The notes below the pieces were generated by a model. The model was not told the DNA's origin. It searched no databases and saw only the letters and a list, made by a program, of their open reading frames with translations. DNA of 64,000 bases from UBA7672 sp041398245 (lineage in GTDB: Bacteria; Pseudomonadota; Alphaproteobacteria; Caulobacterales; Hyphomonadaceae). Location of the stretch: the NCBI GenBank assembly GCA_041398245.1, contig JAWKVC010000006.1, forward strand, positions 62,001 through 126,000, written 5' to 3'. The translations under genes were made by a program, and so were the position numbers. Within the stretch, counting starts at the first letter, position 1. Every line of letters starts with the position of its first letter. Below are positions 7,960 through 16,806 of the stretch, one piece after another.

Positions 7960-10422
7960 ATGAACAAGCGATTTCTGAAGTTGTCGTCCAGCACGGCGGT
8001 CATGGCGTTTACCGTCATGCATCTCGTGCCTGTGGCGATGGCGCAGCCCGGCCCTGCAGTGGACGACAGTCAACGCGACGTGGTCGTCGTGACGGCGACG
8101 CGCCGCGAGGAAGACGTACAGGACACCCCGCTCAACATCGCGGCGGTTGGCGGCGCCCAGATCGAAGAGCAAGGCTTTTCCGACATCGCCGATGTCCTGT
8201 CCTACGTGCCGGGCATCAACATAGTCGATCGCGGCGGCCGGCAGGGCAATCCGATCATCGTTCGCGGTCTCAACGCCGACCCGATCGGCCCGGGCGATGG
8301 CAACAATGACGGCGGCGGCACTGTCGCCACCTATCTCGGCGAGATTCCGCTCTTCGTCGACTTGAAGCTCAACGACATGCAGCGTGTCGAGGTTCTGCTC
8401 GGGCCTCAGGGCACACTCTATGGCGCCGGCACGCTCGGCGGCGCGATTCGCTACATCCCGAACCGGCCAAGCTTCACGGAGGACAGCTTCTCGGTGCGCG
8501 CTGAGGCCTATCAGTACTCGGAGGCCGACAGCCTCAGCACGGACGCCGGCTTCACGTTCAACAAGACGGTGACCGACAACTTCGCGATCCGCGGCTCGCT
8601 CGACATGCTCAATGACAGCGGCTTCGTCGACCAGCCCTTCCTGGTCCGGCAGGCCGGCGTCTCCGAACCAGACCCGGACTTCAACGATCCGGCAGCGGTT
8701 GCGGCCAACCTGCGGCGTGTCGATGATGTCGACACTGAGGAAGTTCTCTCTGGCCGCATCGCGGCGCGCTGGATGCCGTTCGACTGGCTCGATGGCACGC
8801 TGACTTATTATTATCAGGACTCGGACATCGGCGGCCGCCGCATTTCCAGTGACCGGGGCGTGATTCCGGTCGGCCGGTATGTGAACACCAAGCGCTTCCT
8901 TGAGCCGAACGAAATCAAGAACGAACTCCTCGCGCTCGAAGTCACGGCCGATCTCGGGTTCGCCGAACTCACTTCGGCGACAGGTTTCAGCAAGTACAAG
9001 GACCTTGGTCAGCGCGACCAGACTGACCTCCTCATCACGCTGGAGTATTCCTACGAGGCCTTCCCGACCTTCGCGGCCTACACGCGCGAAGAGGGCGAGG
9101 AGGAACGCTTCAACGAGGAAATCCGTCTCGTCTCGACGATGGAAGGGCCGCTCAGCTGGATCGTCGGCGCGTTCTACAACGAACTTGATACAGCCAGTTA
9201 CTCGGCAGAATACACGCCGGGCTACTCAGCCTTCGTGAACACACCGGGATTCGGCCACCCGGACGATCTCGAATACTATGAGCAGGGACGCTCCAATCTG
9301 GTCGAGCAGGCCATCTACGGCGAAATCGGTTACGACCTGACGGACAGCCTTACGCTCACCGTGGGGGCACGGGCCTACAAATACGAACTCAAGGAGTTCT
9401 CCGCCGTCGATTTCCCGCTCTTTGATGCGGCCTTCGTTGAGCCCGGGCTCGGTGCAATCGGCGACCAGCCCTTCGATCCCACGCTTGGACAGAAGGACGA
9501 TGGCGTGCTGGGCAAGGTCAACCTTGCCTGGGAGGTGAACCCGGATCTGCTGGTTTATGGCACGGTCAGCCAGGGCTACAGGATCGGCAACTCGAACGGC
9601 CTTGGCCCATGTCCGGCCTACGATCCCATGGCCACGCAGGGCGCTTGCGCCCTCGCGCCGGGCCAACAGTACGGCCCCAATCCCGGCGACATCGCCATCC
9701 GGGACGAGCGGCAGTATCTGGCCGACAAGACCAACAACTACGAGATCGGCGCCAAGTCCACGTGGCTGGGCGGCGACCTCATCGTCAACACGGCGCTCTA
9801 CTTCATCGAGTGGGTCGATCCGCAGGTCGCCTCGGCGACGGTCAACGCCTCCATCCCGATCACCGTCAACGCCGATGGCGCGGAGTCGAAGGGCTTCGAG
9901 ATCTCCGGCAACTGGCAGGTGACCGATGCCTTCAGCGTTCGCGGCAGCTACAGCTTCACGCGATCCGAGCTGACTGCGCCGGTGCCGGATCTGGTGCGCA
10001 CGATCACCCCGCCGGGCTTCGCCACCGCATTCGAGAACGGTCAGTCGGGCGACCGCCTGCCGGGTTCGCCGGAGAACCAGTTCTCGATGTTCGCCACCTA
10101 CGAGCAACCCTTCATGGATGGCGAACTGCTCTGGAACTTCGGCTATGCATGGCAGGACGATGTCCTCTCGCGCGCCGGCGGCCGCGGTTCGAGCCTGACG
10201 CTCGATGCATACGGGATCGCGAACGCTTCGGTCGTCTATGACGCCGGAGACTGGAAGGCGGCGCTTTTCGCCAACAACCTGTTTGACGAGTTCGCCGAAA
10301 CGGGCGTCACGGGCACGAGTCTGTTCAACCAGACCATCAACGGCGCCAACGTCCGGTCCTACTATACGAACGTCGCACCGCCGCGCGCCATCGGCGTGCG
10401 GTTCAGCTGGGACATCATGTAG
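7960..10422 (+). CDS. TonB-dependent outer-membrane receptor
   Basis: An 820-residue protein with a signal peptide ending near VAMAQP (residues 1-29), a TonB box region (RDVVVVTATRREEDVQDTPLNI), a plug domain (about 50-165, with VRGLN, VEVLLGPQGTLYGAGTLGGAIRYIPNRP) and a long beta-barrel ending in the aromatic-rich ...IGVRFSWDIM. It imports scarce substrates such as siderophores, vitamins or glycans using proton-motive force. The absence of siderophore genes and the iron-complex-type (FecA/CirA-like) overall form leave the ligand open. Its divergent neighbour is the sulfotransferase, and downstream convergent is a secreted protein of unknown function. Confidence 0.9.
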   Translation: MNKRFLKLSSSTAVMAFTVMHLVPVAMAQPGPAVDDSQRDVVVVTATRREEDVQDTPLNIAAVGGAQIEEQGFSDIADVLSYVPGINIVDRGGRQGNPIIVRGLNADPIGPGDGNNDGGGTVATYLGEIPLFVDLKLNDMQRVEVLLGPQGTLYGAGTLGGAIRYIPNRPSFTEDSFSVRAEAYQYSEADSLSTDAGFTFNKTVTDNFAIRGSLDMLNDSGFVDQPFLVRQAGVSEPDPDFNDPAAVAANLRRVDDVDTEEVLSGRIAARWMPFDWLDGTLTYYYQDSDIGGRRISSDRGVIPVGRYVNTKRFLEPNEIKNELLALEVTADLGFAELTSATGFSKYKDLGQRDQTDLLITLEYSYEAFPTFAAYTREEGEEERFNEEIRLVSTMEGPLSWIVGAFYNELDTASYSAEYTPGYSAFVNTPGFGHPDDLEYYEQGRSNLVEQAIYGEIGYDLTDSLTLTVGARAYKYELKEFSAVDFPLFDAAFVEPGLGAIGDQPFDPTLGQKDDGVLGKVNLAWEVNPDLLVYGTVSQGYRIGNSNGLGPCPAYDPMATQGACALAPGQQYGPNPGDIAIRDERQYLADKTNNYEIGAKSTWLGGDLIVNTALYFIEWVDPQVASATVNASIPITVNADGAESKGFEISGNWQVTDAFSVRGSYSFTRSELTAPVPDLVRTITPPGFATAFENGQSGDRLPGSPENQFSMFATYEQPFMDGELLWNFGYAWQDDVLSRAGGRGSSLTLDAYGIANASVVYDAGDWKAALFANNLFDEFAETGVTGTSLFNQTINGANVRSYYTNVAPPRAIGVRFSWDIM

Positions 10423-10445
10423 GAAGGCCCGGAAGGGCCACCAAC

Positions 10446-10479
10446 AAAAAGCGGCGCGTGGGAGCTTCCCGCGCGCTGC
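10446..10479 (-). terminator. Terminator of the secreted-protein gene (minus strand)
   Basis: Read on the minus strand, a GC-rich 13-bp stem (plus-strand arms 10451-10463 and 10467-10479, with two non-Watson-Crick positions) is followed by a run of five T (10446-10450). It lies 24 bases past the stop of the gene that starts at 11576. It may also slow transcription of the convergent TonB receptor gene. Confidence 0.65.
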
Positions 10480-10502
10480 TTCCTTGTTTCGAGATAGTCA
10501 GT

Positions 10503-11576
10503 CTAGCGCTTCGGCTTGGCCGGCTTGGCGGCCGCATCGGCTTCGGCCCAGTCCTTCACCCGCTCACCCATCAGGATGCCGGGCAGGGCGTGGTTGCCTT
10601 CATGGCAGGCGTACTCATAGAGGGGCTGGCCGAGCGGGTGGAATTCGTATTCGCCGCCCCACGGCGCGTCCCAGAAGGTTGGGTCTTCAACCGTGAAGGC
10701 GTAGTGGACGCGGTCCTCGGCGACGCGCGTGAAGCGCTCGGTCACCTTGAGGTTTTCCCACGAGCCCATGAATTGCTGCGAGCGCGGGATGTTGGTCGTC
10801 TCGACCACCAGCGTGTCGCCATCCCACCAGCCGATCGCGTCGCCGAAATAGGGGCGGATGTCGTCCGTACGGTGCTTGGAGTTGAGACGGACGATGCGCG
10901 CGTCATGGTTCATCTCGACCGTGATAACGACATAATCGGGCGACTGAACGATCTGGTAGTTGTTGTTGTAGAAGCCATTCGCGAACATCGGCGGGCCGCC
11001 ATTGCGGCCGAACGAGATGATGCAGCGCTCGCCGGACGACCGGCGCTCATAGCTGTCGTAGGAATTGCTGCCGGCCGGCATCTGCGGCGCGGGCCCGGTG
11101 GATGCGCCCGGCTTGCGCGCGGGGGGCATGCCGTTCGCCGTCGTCAGGATGGACGTACGCGGCTCGCCATTGACGCGCATCACAGCGTTGCCCGGATCGA
11201 GCCAGCCGCGGTTGTAGCCGCCGACGGCGCCGCCAGCCGCCTGGAACTCAGGACGCGTCACCGACGTCGGCGCGACATAGTCCGCCGGCGCGTTGGGGTC
11301 GGTCGGGCGGTTGCCTTCCTCGATCTCGATCTCGACATTGCCTTCCAGCTTCTTGACCTCTTCCTCGGTATAGACGAGGCGGTCGCCCAGACCTGCGGGA
11401 CGGGTCAGCTGCGTCAGAGAGGCGTTCGACCACACGCCTTCAAGGTCGGGCTGGCCGAAGGACAGGCGCGGCGCCTTGTAGGGCGTTTCGCCGGCTTCCG
11501 GCGCGGTCTGCGCGTGCGCTGCGAGGCCGCCCGCGGACAGCGCAGTTCCAAGGATAAGTGCTATTGCAAGACGCAC
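10503..11576 (-). CDS. Secreted protein of unknown function (WDGDTLVVET family)
   Basis: A 357-residue protein with a Sec signal peptide (MRLAIALILGTALSAGGLAAHAQ). I recognise it as belonging to a widespread but uncharacterised family of secreted proteins with PDLEGVWSNASLTQL near the N-terminus and GDAIGWWDGDTLVVETTNI in the C-terminal half, followed by LKVTERFTRV. The lipoprotein gene at 37369 has the same two landmarks (HPDLNGVWQVLN and GHWEGDTFVVEVRGL), so the two are distant paralogues. Three cysteines remain after processing. Function is unknown; the tight Trp/Asp-rich motif suggests a beta-rich ligand-binding fold. Convergent with a TonB receptor gene. Confidence 0.7.
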   Translation of the reverse strand: MRLAIALILGTALSAGGLAAHAQTAPEAGETPYKAPRLSFGQPDLEGVWSNASLTQLTRPAGLGDRLVYTEEEVKKLEGNVEIEIEEGNRPTDPNAPADYVAPTSVTRPEFQAAGGAVGGYNRGWLDPGNAVMRVNGEPRTSILTTANGMPPARKPGASTGPAPQMPAGSNSYDSYERRSSGERCIISFGRNGGPPMFANGFYNNNYQIVQSPDYVVITVEMNHDARIVRLNSKHRTDDIRPYFGDAIGWWDGDTLVVETTNIPRSQQFMGSWENLKVTERFTRVAEDRVHYAFTVEDPTFWDAPWGGEYEFHPLGQPLYEYACHEGNHALPGILMGERVKDWAEADAAAKPAKPKR

Positions 11577-11741
11577 GGCAGGCTCCCGATGTTATGGGCC
11601 GCTCTGGGGCGGCATACCGTTCATTCTAAAGCTCCGGCGTTGGCCCCGGCAATGCCGTAGGGGCGCCGTTATCGGTCACAGGGTGGAGAGCAGACCGCCG
11701 CGGGTTGACTTTGGGTGGATAATCCTGTTTTTGCCCGCTTC

Positions 11742-11760
11742 CCCGGCCCACAGGGCCGGG
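11742..11760 (+). other. Hairpin in the rpsD leader
   Basis: Perfect 8-bp arms CCCGGCCC (11742-11749) and GGGCCGGG (11753-11760) around ACA, about 80 bases before the rpsD start. No T-run follows. It could be an attenuator or mRNA leader structure, since S4 regulates its own mRNA in other bacteria, but no known S4-leader pseudoknot is recognisable. The rest of the 266-bp gap shows no gene. Confidence 0.35.
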
Positions 11761-11842
11761 ACATGACGGGTGGCGCGCAGCCGCCGTTGAAATCGCGGAC
11801 GCCATAGGGGCCCCGCCGGAGCGCGCCGAAATTGAGGTATGC

Positions 11843-12460
11843 ATGTCTCGGCGTCATTCCGCCAAGTACAAACTCGACCGCCGCGTTGGTGAAAACGTCT
11901 GGGGTCGTCCCAAGTCTCCGATCAACAAGCGCCAGACGCGTCCGGGCCAGCACGGCGCCCGCCGCGCCTCCAAGCCGTCGGACTTCGGCCTGCAGCTGAT
12001 GGCCAAGCAGAAGCTCAAGGGCTTCTATGGCGACATCACCGAAAAGCAGTTCCGCAAGACCTATGAAGAGGCTTCCCGCCGCACCGGCAACACCGCCGAG
12101 TTGCTGGTTGGCCTGCTCGAATCCCGCCTCGACGCGATGGTCTACCGCGCCAAGTTCGCGCCGACGATCTTCGCTGCGCGCCAGTTCGTGAACCACGGCC
12201 ACGTCACGGTGAACGGCAAGAAGGCGAACATCGCCTCCATGATGCTGAAACCGGGCGACGTCGTTCAGGTTCGGGAAAAATCGCGCAACATGGCCCTTCT
12301 CATCGAAGCGATGGGCTCGGCCGAGCGCGAAGTTCCGGAATATGTCGAGGTCGACCAGAAGGCCGCGACCGCAAAGTATGTGCGTATGCCGACCCTGTCG
12401 GACATCCCGTACGCGGCCAGGATGGAACCGAACCTCGTGGTCGAATACTACTCGTCGTAA
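11843..12460 (+). CDS. rpsD: 30S ribosomal protein S4
   Basis: A 205-residue protein with an N-terminal S4 region (MSRRHSAKYKLDRRVGENVWGRPKSPINKRQTRPGQHG in two blocks) and an S4 RNA-binding domain beginning ESRLDAMVYRAKFAPTIFAARQFVNHGHVTVNGKKAN (about 93-130). It binds 16S rRNA early in assembly. The N-terminus lacks the four-cysteine zinc motif found in C+ type S4 proteins. The gene is monocistronic here, as is usual in alphaproteobacteria, and ends at a hairpin. It is a useful phylogenetic marker for placing the organism. Confidence 0.97.
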   Translation: MSRRHSAKYKLDRRVGENVWGRPKSPINKRQTRPGQHGARRASKPSDFGLQLMAKQKLKGFYGDITEKQFRKTYEEASRRTGNTAELLVGLLESRLDAMVYRAKFAPTIFAARQFVNHGHVTVNGKKANIASMMLKPGDVVQVREKSRNMALLIEAMGSAEREVPEYVEVDQKAATAKYVRMPTLSDIPYAARMEPNLVVEYYSS

Positions 12461-12484
12461 GACGGACCGCATCCAGAACACAGG

Positions 12485-12517
12485 AAGGGGCGGCGCGGGC
12501 AACCGGCCGCCCTTTCG
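12485..12517 (+). terminator. Terminator after rpsD
   Basis: GGGCGGC (12488-12494) pairs with GCCGCCC (12506-12512) and is followed by TTTCGCTTT. It sits 25 bases after the rpsD stop and just before the convergent gene's stop. Confidence 0.65.
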
Positions 12518-12533
12518 CTTTCAGGCGCGCCGT

Positions 12534-13373
12534 TCAGGCAGCGACGTAGCGCTGAAGAATATCACGGCGCAAGGCGTTGACCTTCGCCGCTTCGGCATCA
12601 GTCAGGAAGAACAAGATCGATGCCTGTCCATTGTCCGCCGCCCAGAAATGCCGGCCATCGTCTAGCGTGACCTCTATGTCGCGGACGAAAGCAGCGACAG
12701 CCTGTGGATCGGCCCAGTCATTATCGACTCTTGCGCTAAGAACTCTCTGGCGACCACTCATCGTGTATTTGATCTCGCAGACTTCCGCGTCCAGATCGAA
12801 ATTATCGGATATCTGCGTTGCAAGTTGCGGGTGACCCGTGGTCCGCAGAATCTCCTTGAATGCCAGCACGTAGTCGCCAGACTCGCTCAGGCATTCCATG
12901 TCGAAGTTCCAGCCGCGTTCGCAGAAGGCGCGGCCCCGGGGTTCAGCTTCCACCTCGCTGCCAAACATGAAGAGAATGAGGTTGTAGGGGTCGCTTTCGT
13001 AGTCGGCGCGTGGCCAGGATGTCAGAAGTTCGTCGATCGAGCGCCCCGGCGCCATGACCAGTCCGGCAGTTCTGAGGGCGCCGATCTGTGCTTCAAGTGG
13101 GACATGCGCGCCTCGCCAGGCGCCAGGCGCAATTGCTGCGGGCGCTGGCGGCGGTTGGGGATCTGGCCTGCGCGTGACCGCTCTTGGGCGCGGCGTGTCA
13201 GGCGCAGTCCACTCCTGCTGCGTGCGCCAGGCGCAGAAAGCAGCCGCGACAGCAAAGACCAACGCCAGCCACCATCCCGAGGAGTCGGCTTTGGGGCCGA
13301 TCGCAATGGAAACAGCCAGGAACCCGATGACGAGAGCCGCCACGCCCCAAGCCAGTGCAAAGATACGGTACAT
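12534..13373 (-). CDS. Membrane-anchored protein of unknown function
   Basis: The start chosen is the ATG of MYRIFALAWGVAALVIGF; an upstream in-frame TTG at 13460 would add 29 residues but has no convincing ribosome binding site. From the ATG the protein is about 279 residues with two close TM helices (about 4-27 and 35-52), a Pro-rich linker (PDPQPPPAPAAIAPG) and a C-terminal soluble domain of about 180 residues with WNFDMECLSESGDYVLAF and RHFWAADNGQASILFFLTDAEA. I do not recognise the soluble domain. It is divergent from ppk2 and convergent with rpsD, with no functional hint from neighbours. Confidence 0.65.
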   Translation of the reverse strand: MYRIFALAWGVAALVIGFLAVSIAIGPKADSSGWWLALVFAVAAAFCAWRTQQEWTAPDTPRPRAVTRRPDPQPPPAPAAIAPGAWRGAHVPLEAQIGALRTAGLVMAPGRSIDELLTSWPRADYESDPYNLILFMFGSEVEAEPRGRAFCERGWNFDMECLSESGDYVLAFKEILRTTGHPQLATQISDNFDLDAEVCEIKYTMSGRQRVLSARVDNDWADPQAVAAFVRDIEVTLDDGRHFWAADNGQASILFFLTDAEAAKVNALRRDILQRYVAA

Positions 13374-13606
13374 GAAATGTCGGGAGCCAGCTTGCTGCTG
13401 AAAAAGCGTTTGCCGTAATCCGGCGGGGGGATCAATCGTGAACGGCTTTCCGAAAGACAAGCGGGATCTTCTGCAGCGTGCGATCCTCTAAAACTGGTTG
13501 GTTTCCTTCCCTTGCGCGAGAGAACGTCCAACATCACGCGCCTTAGGCGAAAGGCGGGACACGCGGGGTCTCCGGCGCTAGGCTCGCTCAAAGCCTGGAG
13601 TTGCCG

Positions 13607-14443
13607 ATGTCAGATATCCCCTCCATCGAAGCGATCCGGAAGGCCACGCTGGTCGATCCGAAGGAGCGGAAATCATTCGCGCTCAAGGACCGTCCGACCC
13701 ATGGCGGCCATCTCTTCGACTCGAAGAAGGACGCCAAGGCCTCGATCGAGGACGACGCCGTCGCCATCAACGATCTGCAGGACGCCATGTTCGCCTGCAA
13801 GGCCGGCGCGCTGCTGGTCGTGCTGCAGGGCATCGATACGGCCGGCAAGGACGGGACGACCAAGGAGTGTTTCAAATACACCAGCCCGTTGGGCGTGCAT
13901 GTCCATGCCTTCGGACGCCCGACGGAGATCGAGCTGGCGCACGACTATCTCTGGCGCGTCCATCAGGTCGCGCCGCGCAAGGGCCATATCGCGGTGTTTA
14001 ACCGCTCCCAGTACGAGGACGTGCTGATCGTGAAAGTGCGCAATCTGGCGCCGCCAAAAATGGTCGAGCAGCGCTACGAGCAGATCAACGCCTTCGAAAA
14101 GCTGCTGACCGAGAACGGCACCCGCGTGCTCAAGCTGATGCTGCACGTGTCAAAGGCGGAGCAGGGCGAACGGCTGCGCGAGCGCCTTGAGGTTCCGTCC
14201 AAGCGCTGGAAGTTCAACCCGTCGGATCTGGAAGACCGCAAGCTGTGGAATGACTATCAGGCAGCGTACGAGATAATGCTGCAGCGCTGTTCCACTGCGC
14301 ACGCGCCCTGGCACGTCATTCCTGCTGACAGCCGCTCTCGCCGGGACGCCATTGCCGCGCGGCTGATCCGGGGCGAGCTCGAAGCCATGAAGCCTGCCTA
14401 CCCGGACCCGGGCTATCGGCCCGAGCACTACACGATCGACTAG
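13607..14443 (+). CDS. ppk2: PPK2-family polyphosphate kinase
   Basis: A 278-residue kinase. The start is the ATG at 13607, six bases after TGGAG; a TTG at 13601 is less likely. Walker A is GIDTAGKDGTTK (about 75-86), Walker B lies in HIAVFNRSQYEDVL (about 127-140), and the lid region RLEVPSKRWKFNPSDLEDRKLWNDY follows. This is the single-domain PPK2 layout; such enzymes phosphorylate nucleoside mono- or diphosphates with polyphosphate. The order of motifs and the length are typical for the AMP/ADP-using classes, but the class cannot be fixed by eye. Ends with a strong hairpin. Confidence 0.92.
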   Translation: MSDIPSIEAIRKATLVDPKERKSFALKDRPTHGGHLFDSKKDAKASIEDDAVAINDLQDAMFACKAGALLVVLQGIDTAGKDGTTKECFKYTSPLGVHVHAFGRPTEIELAHDYLWRVHQVAPRKGHIAVFNRSQYEDVLIVKVRNLAPPKMVEQRYEQINAFEKLLTENGTRVLKLMLHVSKAEQGERLRERLEVPSKRWKFNPSDLEDRKLWNDYQAAYEIMLQRCSTAHAPWHVIPADSRSRRDAIAARLIRGELEAMKPAYPDPGYRPEHYTID

Positions 14444-14476
14444 CCAGCGCGTTTTTGCTGACCCCGGAAAACGTCA

Positions 14477-14510
14477 GGGGCGCCGGTTGCCCGGCGCCCC
14501 CTCCTTCCTT
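14477..14510 (+). terminator. Hairpin after ppk2
   Basis: Perfect 10-bp arms GGGGCGCCGG (14477-14486) and CCGGCGCCCC (14491-14500) with loop TTGC, followed by the pyrimidine-rich CTCCTTCCTT. A terminator with a weak T-tract. Confidence 0.6.
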
Positions 14511-14727
14511 GGCCCGGGGTTGGGGGGACGGGCCGCGGAAACATCGTTTATCGGCAAGTCCGTTGATTCCAGCAATATCTGATACCGGCACGTACCGCGA
14601 CAGTCCGACCCACCTGCCGCAGGGGTTTGTTGGCGCCGGAGCACGCCGGAGCGTCTGGAGGGGGCGGCGGTTCCGCGTAGGTCACGCCCGGGACGGTTCC
14701 AACTAAACAACCCGTTCATCGCGGGTT

Positions 14728-14746
14728 CATATCGAAAAACGATATG
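14728..14746 (+). promoter_or_regulatory. Perfect 19-bp operator candidate upstream of lipoprotein gene
   Basis: CATATCG-AAAAA-CGATATG is a perfect 7-bp dyad around A5, 58 bases before the start codon at 14804. The same core with one mismatch (TTATCG-AAAAA-CAATAA) occurs at 16807-16823 upstream of the DUF2807 gene pair. The remainder of the 14444-14803 gap holds the ppk2 hairpin and no gene. Confidence 0.5.
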
Positions 14747-14803
14747 ATGCGATATCGGCAACTCGCCTTCCACCTCCCACACACCCGACCACAGGGGCAG
14801 GAC

Positions 14804-15178
14804 ATGAAACGAACAGGAACACTTGCGCTCGCAGCAGCTGCGGCGGCGATGCTCGGCGGCTGCGTGATCGTCGATGCGGACGTGCGCGACTATGGCTGGG
14901 ACGATGACGGCTATGGCTATCTCTACGGCGCCGAGATCAGCGAGCGCTCGCAGGAGATCACCATCCTCGTCCATTCCAACGGCTGCACCGACAAGGGCGA
15001 TTTCCGCGTCAACATCGATCGCCGCGGCGAGCACCGCTTCGATGTCGGCTTCCGCCGGATGGAGAAGGACTATTGCAAGGCGCTCGTGCCGGAAGGCGCC
15101 CGCATGACATGGAGCTATGCCGAACTCGGCCTGCCGCGCGACGCCAGAGTGATGATCGTCAACCAGGTCGGCCGCTAA
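14804..15178 (+). CDS. Small lipoprotein of unknown function
   Basis: A 124-residue protein starting at the ATG that follows GGGGCAGGAC. The signal peptide MKRTGTLALAAAAAAMLGGC ends in a lipobox with acceptor C20; Val-Ile follow, so it is probably sorted to the outer membrane. The mature part has a Tyr/Asp/Gly-rich segment (DYGWDDDGYGYLYGAE) and a compact beta-rich domain with two further cysteines (NGCTDKGDF, KDYCKALV) that could form a disulfide. Function unknown. A shared dyad upstream suggests coregulation with the DUF2807 pair. Confidence 0.75.
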   Translation: MKRTGTLALAAAAAAMLGGCVIVDADVRDYGWDDDGYGYLYGAEISERSQEITILVHSNGCTDKGDFRVNIDRRGEHRFDVGFRRMEKDYCKALVPEGARMTWSYAELGLPRDARVMIVNQVGR

Positions 15179-15317
15179 CGCTCGCGAACACTCGGCCCGG
15201 CATGCGTACCGGGTCCCGGGAACTCACCCAGCCAGCCTGACTGCGGGCTCCAGACACCTGCCAGGCATCCCGGATCCCGCTCCGGCCTTCCCCGAGGCCG
15301 GGGCGGGATGAGTCTGT

Positions 15318-16031
15318 TCAGCGCGCCCGCACCGAAACATCGCCGCCGGACGACTTGTCGGACATGAATGTTGCAGGCGATCCGAGGAAGCGGACATCGC
15401 CGCCGCTGCTGGCCTTTCCGGTCGCCGACATTCTCGCGCCGACATCAATGTCGCCGCCACCGTCCGCTGTGGCCGTGACCGTGTCGCAATCGAACGCCTC
15501 GCCATCGATGTCGCCGCCGCCGGACGCTGTCAGCGTTGCCGTCGTACAGCTCCCGGCGATGTCGATATCACCGCCGCCCGAGGCCGAGGCTTCCAGCACG
15601 CCGATCTCGGCGCCTGTGAGGTCGATATCGCCTCCGCCCGAAGCGGCAAGCGTCAGCTTCGCGGCCCGCAGCGCCGCCGCAGTGATATCCGCGCCGCCCG
15701 AGGCGTCGATCCTCGAAACCGAGGGAGCTGAGACGTTGACGACATAACGCCCGCCCGCGTCGAACCAGAACAGGCCGGACGTCATCCCGATCTTCAGTTC
15801 CTGCCCCGCCTGCTCGATGACAATGCGGTCGAGTTTGCCCTCAGGCGCCTCGGACCTGACGGAGAAATCCGGGGCCTGGGACAGCACCACGTCAATGCCG
15901 CTGTGGGCGACAATCGCGTCGAAGCCCGAGAAGGAATGCTCGCGCGTTTCGCGCGGGCCGTTGTCCGTCACGACGCATCCGCCCAGCGCGGTCATCGCCG
16001 CGGCAGGCAGGATCAACATCCTGGCTTTCAT
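15318..16031 (-). CDS. DUF2807-type lipoprotein with GGGDI repeats
   Basis: A 237-residue lipoprotein (MKARMLILPAAAMTALGGC, acceptor C19) of the DUF2807/head-GIN type: a short N-terminal domain (SFSGFDAIVAHSGIDVVLSQ ... LKIGMTSGLFW) followed by a right-handed beta-helix-like repeat region. The repeats are unusually regular: SGGADI, SGGGDID, SGGGDIDI, SGGGDIDG, DGGGDIDV, SSGGDV, SSGGDV at spacings of about 18-24 residues. It is probably exposed at the cell envelope. It is the second gene of a tandem pair, 13 bases after the stop of its paralogue, and ends before a GC-rich hairpin at about 15268-15306. Confidence 0.8.
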   Translation of the reverse strand: MKARMLILPAAAMTALGGCVVTDNGPRETREHSFSGFDAIVAHSGIDVVLSQAPDFSVRSEAPEGKLDRIVIEQAGQELKIGMTSGLFWFDAGGRYVVNVSAPSVSRIDASGGADITAAALRAAKLTLAASGGGDIDLTGAEIGVLEASASGGGDIDIAGSCTTATLTASGGGDIDGEAFDCDTVTATADGGGDIDVGARMSATGKASSGGDVRFLGSPATFMSDKSSGGDVSVRAR

Positions 16032-16044
16032 CTGTAAGCCGTCC

Positions 16045-16704
16045 CTAGCGCGCGCTAACGGAGCCGCCGCTGGACGTGTCGCGTTCCAGCTGGGCCGGGT
16101 TGCCGCTGAAGGAGACGCTGGCGCCTGATGAGGCGTTGCCCCGGGCCATGCGCGCCGCGAAGGCGTGAGCGCTGGCGCCGGACGAGGCGTCCACAGTGGC
16201 TGTATCACAGTGCAGATCATCGCCATAGAAGCTGGCGCCCGACGATGTATCGAGGTTGAGCGTGGTGCACACGCCGGCCATGCGAACGCTGGCGCCGGAA
16301 GAAACGTCAATCTCGACCGCGTCGAGACGCAGCCCCTCGGCGCGCAGGCTGGCGCCGGATGACACGTCGAATTCATTGTAAGCTGGCGCTGAAACCGTCA
16401 CGCGATAGCGCGGCGTATCGCCGAAGGCAAAGCCCATGGTCGGCTTGCGGCCAATGCGCAGCGTGTCGCCGTTCACCTCGACGATCAGCTTGTCGAAGCT
16501 GTCGCCTTCGGTCGCTTCCGCCTTCACATCAAACGGGCCCTGGGCGGCAATCACTTCCACGCCGGCTGAAATGTCGAGCTTCGAGAAGCCTGCATAGGTG
16601 TGGCGTTGCGATTCCGAATACGGCTGACCTGTCGCGCCGCCGACAACGCAGCCGCCGAGCGCAACGGAGAGGACAGCGGGAAGAACGAGGAGGGAGCGGT
16701 GCAT
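16045..16704 (-). CDS. DUF2807-type lipoprotein with SSGAS repeats
   Basis: A 219-residue paralogue of the next gene with the same plan: signal peptide MHRSLLVLPAVLSVALGGC (acceptor C19), head domain HTYAGFSKLDISAGVEVIAAQGPF, then a beta-helix-like array. Here the repeat consensus is SSGAS (VSSGASL, VSSGASV, TSSGASF, ASSGASA, ASSGASV, TSSGGSV), spaced like the GGGDI array of the neighbour. Proteins of this family occur with envelope-stress or PadR-type regulation in other bacteria, but the role is not established. Upstream lies an imperfect copy of the dyad found before the 14804 lipoprotein gene. Confidence 0.8.
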   Translation of the reverse strand: MHRSLLVLPAVLSVALGGCVVGGATGQPYSESQRHTYAGFSKLDISAGVEVIAAQGPFDVKAEATEGDSFDKLIVEVNGDTLRIGRKPTMGFAFGDTPRYRVTVSAPAYNEFDVSSGASLRAEGLRLDAVEIDVSSGASVRMAGVCTTLNLDTSSGASFYGDDLHCDTATVDASSGASAHAFAARMARGNASSGASVSFSGNPAQLERDTSSGGSVSAR

Positions 16705-16806
16705 GGGTTTGCCCTTGTCATGCTTGTTGTTTTTTGGCGCAGCCGCACGCGCCGGGCTTCTTGCGCCTCTGACCCAAGCGACCGCAAATCCTTAATAGCT
16801 TAGTTT

